Assembly: GCF_036785885.1 (NCBI RefSeq)
Contig: NC_092315.1
Span: 20,376,026 to 20,440,025 of the forward strand
Length of the DNA stretch: 64,000 nucleotides
DNA from: Coffea arabica
Lineage: Eukaryota; Streptophyta; Magnoliopsida; Gentianales; Rubiaceae
Reading direction: 5' to 3'
The position numbers were made by a program, and so were the translations under genes. This document shows, piece after piece, positions 46,719 through 57,214 of the stretch (positions are counted from its first letter, which is position 1; every line of letters starts with the position of its first letter). Below the pieces are notes generated by a model. That model was not told the DNA's origin, searched no databases, and saw only the letters and a list, made by a program, of their open reading frames with translations.

Positions 46719-49700
46719 TGTAGACACCAAATTTTTGGTTTCGAATCTTATTTTTAAAATTAGTTTAATTTTGGATTTATTTGTTCAATTTTAGATTTAT
46801 TTTGGTTGATTCCTGTCTCGTGTCTCTTATTGTATTTTAATTAGTTGTTTTTATTCAAATTCAATGTTTTCTTGAAAAAAAAGGAAAAAGAGGAAAATGA
46901 CGAAAAATGAAAAATGAAGAAAAGAAAATGAAAAGAAAAATGAAAAATTGCAATTTTGCTGTTTATTATTTCTAGTTTATTCATTTTATCCGATGTTAAT
47001 TAAATTGTTGGTTTTCATTTAATTTTATTACCATTTTGTTAAATTACTTTTAAAAAAAAAAAAAAAAAAGAGGACCCGCAGCTTGCAAGGACAGGCACAT
47101 ACCATCGGATGGCTGGAATTTTCATGTGAGAAAACCTTTCATCCTCACCATTCGGGTGAGGGTTTATGGATTAGGGAGGCCTATAAAAGGGAAGGAAAAC
47201 AGCAGCCGCAGAGGTTTTAGAGAGAGTGGACGGCTAAGGAAAAACTGAGAAGCGAGAGAGAGCGAGAGAAAGCAAGGTTGGAAGGGGCAGTTGACGGCTG
47301 TAGAAAGAAAAGGCTACGGAGGTTCTAAGTTGACGGCAGAGAGAAAAAAAATCAGGGAGGCAAACAGGAGAGAAACAAACTGCGAGAGGGTAGCGGCCGA
47401 GGGTAGAAGAGAGGAAGCAACGAAAAAAAGGAAAACCTGGTTCGAGGTTGCGAGAGGACGGCTGAGCCATCTTCATCGTTGTCCATTTGTGTTCCATTGA
47501 AGCTCCGGCAGAACCATTTGAGCCTTCCTTTAGTCATCCTACGCTTCATTTCCTTTGTTTAAGGTAAGACCTTTAACTCCTTTTGGTAGAAAGCTGTTCC
47601 TTTTAGATGTCATTTGCTTCCTTTTACTGTCTACCAGTTCTGCTTTACTTTCCATGATTAGTCGTTGGTCCTCCGCTGTTAAGGATATGATATTTGGGGG
47701 TTTATGTGATGAATCAGCAGGACTCATTGGAATCATATTGCACGATAGTGTTTTGGCCAAACAAAATTGCAGAAAAGTTTGCAGCTTTGGTCGTTCTATG
47801 CTTACAATTTTGGGACTGGGTTTTAAGAGACAGAAACTTAAGAATTTTTGGGGTTGATTGCTTGCATTTTTGCTGTCTTTTGTGTCGGATTATGACTTAG
47901 TATATGCCTATCATGTAAGGTTGCTAAAAACTCAAGGCTTCAGGGGTTGAAAAGTTTTTTTTGTTGCGAGAAAAGCTTGCCGTCAATGCTTCCTGTATGT
48001 CGGTTTCTCTGCTTTTTTTGGTTGTGTGTAAATTTAGAGCTGGGGAAGGCCTTGTTAGCCTGTCATCTTGATTACCATTAGGAAGAGCTGCACTAGTTCT
48101 TATGTTTGCTGTTTTTGCCTTCTCGCAACAACTCACTAAACGGGGTTTTGTCATTCAATTTGCTGTTTAATCTCATGTTGAAAAGAATGCAGGATGCTTG
48201 ATGTTTCTGTTGTTGCTTTCTTAGATTTTTGTCCAGCTGAGATTCGATGCATAATTTTCTGCTGCAACAAGCTCGAAGCTCTCGGTTTGTTGCAGCAGCG
48301 TGGACAGACCTTTTCTTTTTCCTTGGTTTGTTGAAGTTTCGGTTTGCTTGAAATGTCTGATCTGTTTGCTATTTGCCTGAGATGTCGTGGGAGTGTTGGG
48401 AGCTTAGCAGTAGAGGCTAGCAGTTTGCTTGGTCTGTGATTGCCGAAAGCTTCATAGCTTGCTGAAATTTTGTTGCAGCACGTTACGTTGCTTGGCATGA
48501 ATATTTCCTTGATTTTGCATCATTTCTTTCTGCGTTTTACTGGTTTGAATGTCAAAGTTGTGTGTTGTGTTGTTTAATTCAAAGTTTGAGTTAGTTTCTG
48601 AAATCTATGGTTGAAGATAAAAATGCATCCGGCATTCACTCTAGTTGCAGAAACCTGCGCATAAAATCTGCTGCAATGAGCTCAAAGCTCTTGGTCCTGT
48701 TGTAGCAGCATGCGCGAATACCTTTTCTTTTCCTTAGATGGCCGAAGCTTTGGCTTTGTTTCAAACACTTGATTTGGTTTGTAGCCTGACTGAAATGTCC
48801 TATGCGTGATTGGGAACTTGGTGTCAAAGGTCATCAGTAATTTCTGGTTGGATAAATCTGTTTGCATGATGAAATTGCCGCAAGCTTGGAAACCAAAAAT
48901 GCAGCAGGCTTCACTTTCGGTTGCTGAAATTTTTGATTGTTTAAACTACTTAATTTGCTTGTTATTTGAAATATTTGAGAGATTGTGAGTGGAGTTGATT
49001 CGAAGCTTTACATGAACTTGGTGTTGCTGGAAGTTTACATGTACGGATAGAAGGTCATGGCTAAAAAATTGCAGAAGCAAAGTTTCTTCGTAGATTGCAT
49101 GCCTTGCATGAAAACATTTTCCAGAAATTGCATTCTAAGCCCTTAAGTTGTGTTTAGTGCTATTATGGCCCAACTAATTGGATAACTTAATCAATTTTGT
49201 CCCCCTTAACATGTTTTTTTCCTTAATATGTCTTAACATGATTTTTGTATAGATTCTTAATGATTTTTAGGATGAATTTGAAGGGTTTAATAACTTGTTC
49301 TAGATTTGTAGTTTTGATTTGAATTACTTTGGTGAATTTTGGAAATTTTATTGTTTAATCATAGCAAATTAGTTTTCATTTATTTTTTGTATCATTTGGT
49401 TTGGGATAGGTTTTACCTAAAGTTCTAATTTCAAGTTATTTCCTTTTAGCCCCTTAACTTTTGTAATAATACGTTGATCCCTTGAAACTTCTTCGATTCT
49501 TTCAAATGGGTATTTGTTTGTTTCAATTTGATGAATAGGGGTCGTTCACTTTCATTTGAAGGTTTTGTTTGAAATTTCATGTTTATTTCCATTTCATATA
49601 ATTTTGTTAATTAAAGTGGTACCTTGACCTTTTTTATTATTTTGAAGGGTAAATTAGTAATTTCACTTCGTTAGGGCATCGATTCAAAGGAGGTACACTC

Positions 49701-51350
49701 TACCCTTTTATTTGCACTTTATTTGACCCTATGTGATCCAACGTGCTAAGTGAGAATTGCATGTCTACGTTGCTTTCCTTGCCTTTCTTTAATTCCTTTC
49801 ATTTATTTCATTTACTTTTGCTTTTTATTTAAGTTATTCATTATGGGGTATGTGTACACCTCTTGGCTTGTAATAGATAGGGCTCGGAGAGCATTTTGTC
49901 CATTTCCCCTTCCCCTTTTGCTTTAGTTTAGCAAATGTAATAGGTTCGTTGCTTGCTTTTGTTGCTACGTGTTAATTTGCTCTATTAGGCTCTTGCATCT
50001 AGTCGAGCATACTAAGTGTTATGTGCTACGTGTTTGTCGATGATTTGCATGTCTACTTACTTTTTATAGTCATGGATGAATGTAATGGATGAATGCACGT
50101 CACCACACTAGTCCAACGCTAGTTGTGGCTCATTGTCCCGCTTTCCACTAGTCCAACGCTAGTAGGAATTCATAGATGGGTTAGTCCAACGTTAGACCCT
50201 TAGGGATTCCCTCGCTAGTTCATATTTGCATGTTTCACTACATTTCATGCATTTTTCTTAGCTTTTAGCATTTGGCATGCCCCTCCAACCCTTTCCCCTT
50301 CATCTTAGGTTTTTGCATCCTCATGCTAGGTATAGGGTACATTTGCCTGAGAGTTCCCTTTCGATAAGGGAAACGAGCGAGTGTGGCTACAAAATAGCCT
50401 TAGCACGCTAGTTCTTCCTTCTAATCAAAAGAAAAATTAAAGTCGTGAAATTAGGAGTCATTCCCGCACCCGACTTGATGCATTCCTCTAGGTTCATGCA
50501 CTCTCATTCTTATCATATCACTTCCTCACTCTTTTATCCACATTTTCTCACTACTTATATTTTTCTCAATCCAAATGCCATGTTCACACACTTTTCTTCT
50601 TGTCACTTGTTTTTCTACTTCGCAAATTGCATCCAAACGCACTTATATGTATCTACTATTATATTTTCATCCACTCGCACACAAACACTTTCATTTTCTT
50701 CATTGGCACACATTACACTTTTCTTACAATTGCACACTCGCACTCGCCTTCGTATTTTCACATTATTTTGCATTCCCTTACATTTTCACACGTGCACTCA
50801 TATTTGAGTCTTCATTTGTATCATTCGCGACCTCTATGAGGGCTTCCCTTATTGGCCACCACAACTCATGTGGTTGGGATCAAAAAGTCTCGTAAGAGAC
50901 ATTTTTAGATTTAGGATTGCATTTCTTTTTCATATCCATTAGTCATATCCGACATGCGAAACATACTTTGGGTAGAAAAACTAGGAAAAGAAGGGCTAAG
51001 TCACGCAACTAGTTTTTTGCTAGGGTAAGGGAGTGCCTTAAGCTTTGCCTTTGCCTTCTCCCTTATCAAATGTGACCCCCGATCCCTTTCTTTGGTTACG
51101 TAGAGCTAAAAGTTCTTAAAAGGGGTTTGTTCACTTGCTTTTCAAAAAATCACTTTTTGGGTGACTTGGTACACCCTAACTCTATACCAAGTGGCGACTC
51201 CATTTTTCAATAAAAAACCCTTTTTGAACTTTGTTTGGCCAAATCGTCGCATTTTCAAGTCCCATGGCCTTTTATTTTCACTTTCACACGTTCACATACA
51301 TATCTCACACACCACACACACACGCCAATATCAAAAAGTGGGGCGCGACA
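46719..51350 (+). mobile_element. Nested solo LTR, 4,632 bp, Tat/Ogre type, TSD AGTAG
   Basis: It starts TGTAGACACCAAATTTTTGG and ends GTGGGGCGCGACA, ends that I recognise from plant Tat/Ogre-group LTRs, and is flanked by AGTAG at 46714-46718 and 51351-51355. A TATAAAA box lies at 47182-47188, followed by a purine-rich leader. CACTAGTCCAACGCTAG-type words repeat three times at 50107-50200, and AAGTGGCGACTCC sits near the 3' end (51189-51201), as in that group. No primer site or coding region is present, so it is a solo LTR. Its internal open frames are not recognised proteins. Confidence 0.88.
47182..47188 (+). promoter_or_regulatory. TATA box of the nested solo LTR
   Basis: CCTATAAAAGGG, 463 bp into the LTR, with GC-containing upstream sequence and a purine-rich transcribed-leader-like stretch after it. 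A usable promoter here could transcribe into the Tekay-type element; that is inference. Confidence 0.6.
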
Positions 51351-51444
51351 AGTAGTGTAAGTAGTAAAGTAGGTTTGAAAAGATCTGTGTACTGTAAAGA
51401 GGAGGGAGGCATGGCTGATGGTGTTCCATTCGGTGTTATAGGAG

Positions 51445-52095
51445 ATGGCCGAACCAATGCAAGGGGAGCAGGAGAATTGCGACTGCCCAGTCCATTTGAC
51501 GGGATGTGACGTGGCTCGCCTTAGGAATAGACAAAGCTTTTATAGGGACAGGTTCCTCGAGGAGTTAGAGAGAGCCACGGACGGAGGTAGGAAGGCTTAT
51601 GCGTTGAGTGACCGAGTAGCTGACCAAAGGCAAGAGATCTCGTCGCTGATAGTGTCGAGGGAGCACATGAGATAGGACATGGAAGGCTGGAGTGGAGAGG
51701 CCCTCCGTCTGCGAGAAGAGGTTATTAAGTTGAAAACAGATATGAAAGTACAGAAAGGACTAGCCGATATGTATAATGAGGGGTTTGAAGAAGTAGCTTC
51801 CCTACTCCAGAATCGACAGGTGGAGTACGAAACCCTAGCGGTGAAGTATGAAGAGAAAAGTCAACGCGTGATGAACTGGATAGCTGACTACCAGCCCCTT
51901 GCACCTCAGATGCTCGGGTGGAATCACCTGTGGCCTAATAGTGATACGGAGATAGAGGATGATCCCGAGAAGGACTCTGGGAACATGCCCATGGAAAATC
52001 AAGTGGGAGAAGATGGATTTGAGGACCAGGACGGTGCTGGAGAGGACATAGGAGATGGAGCTATTGTGGATGCGGATCCACCAGTTGATGAGTAG
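51445..52095 (+). pseudogene. Extra ORF upstream of gag in the Tekay-type element
   Basis: One frame runs 216 codons with a single TAG at 51673-51675. The N-terminus has a short Cys motif (ENCDCPVHLTGCDVARLRNR), followed by charged heptad-like segments (FLEELERATDGGRKAY, then GEALRLREEVIKLKTDMKVQ) that suggest a coiled coil, and a strongly acidic C-terminus (DTEIEDDPEKD, then FEDQDGAGEDIGDG). It is not gag, which starts at 52593. Some plant gypsy groups, such as Ogre, carry an extra ORF before gag (family knowledge); I do not recognise this protein. A start at 51411 in another frame is possible if there is an early frameshift. Confidence 0.6.
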
Positions 52096-52592
52096 TGGAG
52101 TTGGTCTAAGAGAGGTTTCATTTGACGAATCACCCATTTTATTAGTTTCATGGAATATTATTCCAAAAACTTTGGTAGGTTGATTAGTGGTTGCTTGCGT
52201 AGATTAGTCCTGTAGCTAGTCGAAGGCTATAATTAGACAGTTTGGACGCTAGGTTGTTAGACATTTTCTTTTTGGGAAATAGTTGGATTATTGGCCGATG
52301 TGTAAGGGGGTCGATTGTTCTTCTCGTTCGGAGTTAGCAAATGAAACCTCCTACTTAAACATTTTTGTTTTTAGTATTTATTATCATTATAATTTGTTTA
52401 ATGTAATTTTCACCCATATTGTTTTAAGGGTAGTATGCGTAAGGTATGCAAGTAGGCAACTCTAGTTGGACCGTCTTAACAGCGTTAAAAGCGTGTTTTC
52501 TTATGTACTATATATATGTATACCTGTATGCATAATAATAAATAGAGGTAAAAGTCTCACTTAGTATGGGGCTCATTTGTGTGACTTAGGAA
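52096..52592 (+). other. Untranslated region between the extra ORF and gag
   Basis: AT-rich sequence with no coding. It holds candidate splice signals: GTATGC, GTAAGG and GCAAGTAGG near 52430-52455, and TGTGACTTAG ending just before the gag start at 52593. Whether gag is made from a spliced message cannot be told from sequence alone. Confidence 0.4.
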
Positions 52593-53700
52593 ATGACACC
52601 AAGAACTAGGCGCGGCGGGAATCGCAATGGCAGCTCTAATGGCGAGAACGTCCAGTGTAGTCGCAGCCAAGAACCGTATCAAGGAAATAATGATCAAGAT
52701 ACGGGTTACCAGGGGCTGGTTCAAGCGGGCATCAACCCTACATGATGTTACCAACGGAATTAGTGACTGTCCTAACTGGAGTACCCCAAGCACTACAATC
52801 CCAATCCCAATTAGCGCAATTCCAGGCTATCCAAACCCAGGGTCATGGACAAGGGGGAACCCAATCCTACTATGAGAAAATGAAAATGGTCCATGTCCCT
52901 ACCTTTGATGGAACTCCTGACCCGGATTTGGCAGAAAAATGGTTAGATGAGACAGAAAATAATTTCGCACTTTTGCAAGTGCCGGAGGAGATGAAGCACC
53001 TAATTGTCAAACCCTTTTTGGTAGGAGAGGCTAACAAGTGGTGGGCAACTCTGGAACCTACCGTTGCCCCACCAGTAAGTTGGACAAAATTTAGAGAGAA
53101 ATTCCTGAAATACTTTTTCCTACCTGCCGTGAGGATGCAAAAAATAGATTAATCTGAAAATTTGAGGCAAACATCGGGTATATCTGTGGTACAATATTCA
53201 AATAAGTTTACGGCGCTGGGAAGGTTCGTACCGTCGACCATGGCGGATGTCGAGTTGAAGAAATATAAGTTTGTACGGGGGTTGGCAAGTAGAATTTAAA
53301 CTAGGGTGAACACCGCGTACGCCCCAACATTTAATGATGTACTGAATGCTAGCGTGAAGGCTGAGGCTGACTGCAAAAGATTGGATGAAGAGGGTAGGAA
53401 TAAAAGGCCTAGACTAGGGAATGAATTGGCAGTGCCAGGAACACTGAAACCTGGCGGACGGTTCCGCTTAATTAAGAAAAGTCGTGGGCGACCACCGAAG
53501 GTAACCGGAGGAAACACCTTTCCTACGTGCAAAATTTGTGGAAAGATGCATCGAGTAGAATGCCGACTTAAGACAACCCCTACGTGTAAGACTTGTGGGA
53601 GGATGCATCGATGGGAGTACTAATCTGGAACAGGGGCTTGTTTTGAATGTGGACAGTTGGGGCATAGGGCTATGAATTGTCCAAATAGGAAGTCGGAAGG
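52593..53700 (+). pseudogene. Gag of the Tekay-type element, degenerate
   Basis: Start MTPRTRRGGNRNGSSNGEN, with a frameshift at about 52740. The capsid part reads MVHVPTFDGTPDPDLAEKWL, FLVGEANKWWATLEP and SWTKFREKFLKYFF, typical of plant gypsy Gag. In-frame stops lie at 53150-53152, 53297-53299 and 53621-53623 (all TAA; CAA to TAA is the simplest cause). Near 53520-53615 are two short repeats TCKICGKMHR and TCKTCGRMHR, and at 53639-53680 a CCHC zinc knuckle, CFECGQLGHRAMNC, for RNA binding. All pieces apart from the first 50 codons share one frame with pol. Confidence 0.85.
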
Positions 53701-54240
53701 AGATAAGAATGGCAAGCCCGCCGATATGAAGCCAAAGGTTAACGCGAGGGTACATGCAATGACCGACGTTGAGGCGGAGGTGTCAGGCAACGTGGTCACA
53801 GGTACTCTTCTAATTAATTCTACGCCTGCATATGTGCTGTTTGATTGTGGAACTAGTCACTCTTTTATTACTAGGAAATTTGCAAAGTACTTGTGCATGC
53901 CTCCTGAATGGATGGACCACCCCTACCGAGTAGCTGTTCCAGGAAATAAAATCTTAGTGTCTCATACTAGGTATCCAAACTGTAGTGTGGAATCGGAGGA
54001 TAGGAAATTAGAAGTGGATTTAGTGCAAATAAATATGAGTGACTTTGATGTTTATCTTAGGAATGGATTGGCTACCTAGACATTTTGCCCAAATTGATTG
54101 TAGAAGGAAGAGGGTGTTTTCATGAGACCGGGCGAGGATGAGTTCTCCTATCAAGGAAATATGGGTAATAGGAAAGTTCGTCGGTTAGCCCTTCTATCTG
54201 CTATGTAGGCGTATAGGGCAATAAGAAAAGAATGCGAGGC
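53701..54240 (+). pseudogene. Aspartic protease of the Tekay-type element, degenerate
   Basis: VTGTLLINSTPAYVLFDCGT then SHSFITRKFA: the catalytic D-S-G-A is D-C-G-T here, so the aspartate is kept and the serine changed. Near 54048 an extra base shifts the frame; in the shifted frame the expected ILGMDWL motif follows, and the original frame resumes near 54115 with MRPGEDEFSYQGN. A TAG at 54206-54208 follows. It processed the polyprotein in the parent element. Confidence 0.8.
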
Positions 54241-54244
54241 ATAT

Positions 54245-55730
54245 TTGGCTTACGTTGTAGATATGGAGAAGGAAGAGACATCCTTAGAAAAGATTCCAGT
54301 GGTGAAGGATTTTCCCAACGTGTTTCCGGAGGACCTTCCTGGCCTACCTCCGGATAGGGAAATAAAATTTGAAATAAATGTTATACCTGAGGCGAATCCC
54401 ATATCCAAGGCCCCCTATAGGATGGCACTTGCGGAACTAAAGGAACTCAAGGAGCAATTACAAGAATTGTTGGACAAGAAATTCATTAGACCTAGTGTTT
54501 CTCCGTGGGGTGCGCCGGTACTCTTTGTAAGGAAAAAGGACGGTAGTCTAAGATTGTGTATCGATTATAGAGAATTGAATCGAATTACAATAAAGAACAG
54601 ATACCCCCTTCCAAGGATAGATGATCTTTTTGACCAACTGAAGGGAGCTAAGGTATTCTCTAAGATAGATCTAAGGTCAGGATACCATCAATTGAAGATA
54701 AAAGTCGAGGACATCCAGAAGAGTGCATTTCGTACAAGGTACGGGCACTATGAGTTTTTGGTAATGCCTTTCGGATAAACCAATGCCCCGGCAGCCTTTA
54801 TGGATTTGATGAATCGGATATTTAAACCGCTACTAGACCGTTTTGTGATAATGTTTATTGACGACATTCTAGTGTACTCTCCAGATGAAGAAACTCATGC
54901 TGCCCACCTTAGGATGGTCCTAGAGGTACTCAGAAGAGAAAAACTGTATGCTAAGTTCAGTAAATGTGAATTTTGGTTGAAGAGCTTGGCATTTTTAGGA
55001 CATGTAATATCAGGTCAAGGGGTGTCTGTTGATCCAAAGAAGGTAGAGGCAATTGTGGACTGGCCACGGCCCACTAATGTCACTGAGGTGAGGAGTTTCT
55101 TAGGATTGGTTGGATATTATCGAAAATTTGTGAAAGGATTCTCCACCATTGCTACGCCTCTCACTAGGTTAACTCAAAAGAGAGCAAAGTTTGAATGGAC
55201 AGATAAATGTGAATCAAGTTTTCAGAAGTTAAAGGAGAAATTAGTGTCAGCCTCAGTACTTACCCTACCCTCTGGAACGGAAGGATTTGTGATCTATAGT
55301 GATGCCTCTAAAAATGGTTTAGGATGCGTGTTGATGCAAAATGGAAAAGTTATTGCTTATGCCTCCCGTCAACTGAAATCTTATGAACAGAATTATCCAA
55401 CGTATGATTTGGAGTTGGCGGCAGTAGTGTTCGCATTAAAGATATGGAGGCATTACTTGTATGGTGTACAATGTGAGGTATTTACCGATCACAAGAGTCT
55501 CAAATATTTGTTCACTCAAAGGGAGTTGAACATGAGGCAGAGGAGGTGGTTGGAATTAATTAAGGACTATGATCTAACAATCAGTTACCATCCGGGTAAG
55601 GCAAATAAGGTAGCCGATGCCCTTAGTAGGAAATCAAGGGTATTAACAGAACCCACGATAAAGGATCAGATGGAGAATTTTGAGGTGAAAATAGTGGATT
55701 CCACTACTCAAATGCTAGCTGCCCAGGTGG
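54245..55730 (+). pseudogene. Reverse transcriptase and RNase H of the Tekay-type element
   Basis: RT starts after [20 protein letters not shown], with [55 protein letters not shown] and the catalytic FIDDILVYS (Y/F-x-D-D) near 54855. A TAA at 54776-54778 interrupts it between VMPFG and TNAPAAF, where family members have leucine; a TTA to TAA change would explain it. Then come the connection ([10 protein letters not shown]), RNase H ([57 protein letters not shown]) with its D-E-D-D residues. Apart from the stop, the domain is well preserved. Confidence 0.93.
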
Positions 55731-57197
55731 TCGCACCGACCTTGATAGATAGGATTAAGGAAATGCAGCGCTCGGATGACGGGTTTGCAAAAATTAGGGA
55801 AAAACTTGAATTGGAACCCTTTGATGGATTTGAATTGAAGGATGATGGGAGTTTGTGGAAAGATGGTAGGTTATGTATGCCAAAGAATGAAGGACTGAAA
55901 CAGGAATTGCTAAAGGAGGCACACAATTCAAGGTTCTCGATCCATCTTGGGGGAACCAAAATGTATCGGAATCTAAGGAGGAACTATTGGTGGAATGGAA
56001 TGAAACGAGAGATAGCCAAACATGTGGCGAAGTGTTTGGTGTGCCAACAAGTAAAGGCTGAGCATCAAAGGCCTGCTGGCTTATTGCAACCCCTAGAGAT
56101 TCCCCAATGGAAATGGGAACATGTGACAATGGATTTTGTGGTTGGGTTACCTAGAACCATTAGGAATAATGATACCATTTGGGTTATAGTCGACCGATTA
56201 ACCAAATCAGCCCACTTCCTACCAATGTCGAACGGAATATCAATGGAGAGGCTAGTAGAAATGTATATGGAGGAAATTGTATGCCTTCATGGTGTTTCAA
56301 TGAGTATAGTGTCTGATCGAGACTCTAGGTTCACGTCTAGATTTTGGTCGACCTATCAAGAAGTCATGGGGACTGATATGAGATTAAGTACCGCCTTCCA
56401 TCCCCAAACGGATGGACAATCGAAAAGAACCATACAGACTTTGGAAAACCTACTCAGAGCTTGTGCGCTAGACTTTACGGATAGTTGGGACAGGTTGGTG
56501 AAACTAATGGAGTTCTCGTACAATAATAGCTATCATAGCAGTATAGGCATGGCACCATTTGAGGCATTGTATGGACGAAAATGTAGATTCACCTTATATT
56601 GGGATGAAGTAGGCGAGAAACTGATCACTGGCCCTGATTTGGTAGAACGAACTTTGGAGAAAATTAAGATCATACGAGAGAGATTAAAATTAGCCCAGGA
56701 CCGTAACAAGAGTTGGGCGGATTCAAAAAGGAGACCTTTGGAGTTTCAACCGGGAGAAAAGGTATATTTGAAGGTGTCCCCTACCAGGGGGGTGATGAGA
56801 TTTGGACTAAGTGGTAAGTTAAGTCCGAGATATGTGGGACCTTACGAGGTACTGGACAGAGTTGGACCTCTGGCGTATCGACTGGCCCTCCCACCTGCTT
56901 TGTCAAGGATACATAATGTGTTCCATGTCTCCCAATTGAGAAAGTACGTATCAAACCCGAGTCATATTTTGGAGGACCAACCCATCGAGGTGAAGGAGAA
57001 CCTATCAGTGGAGGAAGTTCCTCTAAGAATCGTAGATTGAAAGGATCAAGTTCTAAGGAGAAGAACCATACCCTACGTCAAAGTACAATGGACGAACCAT
57101 ACACCACGAGAGGCAACTTAGGAATTAGAAGAGGACATGCGGAATAGGTACTCATATCTCTTTGATCAAGTTACGCAAGTTTCGGGGACGAAACTTT
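55731..57197 (+). pseudogene. Integrase and chromodomain-like tail of the Tekay-type element
   Basis: The zinc-binding H-H-C-C part reads [20 protein letters not shown] and [14 protein letters not shown]. The catalytic core has TMDFVVGLP (first Asp), [14 protein letters not shown] (second Asp) and [13 protein letters not shown], where the family has G-Q-S-E-R-T: the catalytic glutamate is lysine (GAA to AAA). Then a [19 protein letters not shown] and [14 protein letters not shown] segment as in the element at position 1, and a chromodomain-like tail cut by TGA at 57038-57040 and TAG at 57119-57121 (TGG expected). Insertion activity is lost. Confidence 0.92.
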
Positions 57198-57214
57198 TTG
57201 TAAGAGGGGTAGAA
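57198..57214 (+). other. Polypurine tract of the Tekay-type element
   Basis: TTGTAAGAGGGGTAGAA, directly before the 3' LTR at 57215. Confidence 0.8.

Noticed and set aside
47291..48498. Several frames of 60-115 codons on both strands
   Set aside because: They are in the leader and body of the same solo LTR; low-complexity composition and no known motif.
50445..50895. Overlapping open frames of 79-120 codons
   Set aside because: They lie inside the Tat/Ogre-type solo LTR in CA- and T-rich sequence and have no recognisable domain.
55708..56129. Minus-strand frames of 83 and 111 codons
   Set aside because: They are antisense shadows of the RNase H and integrase coding region.
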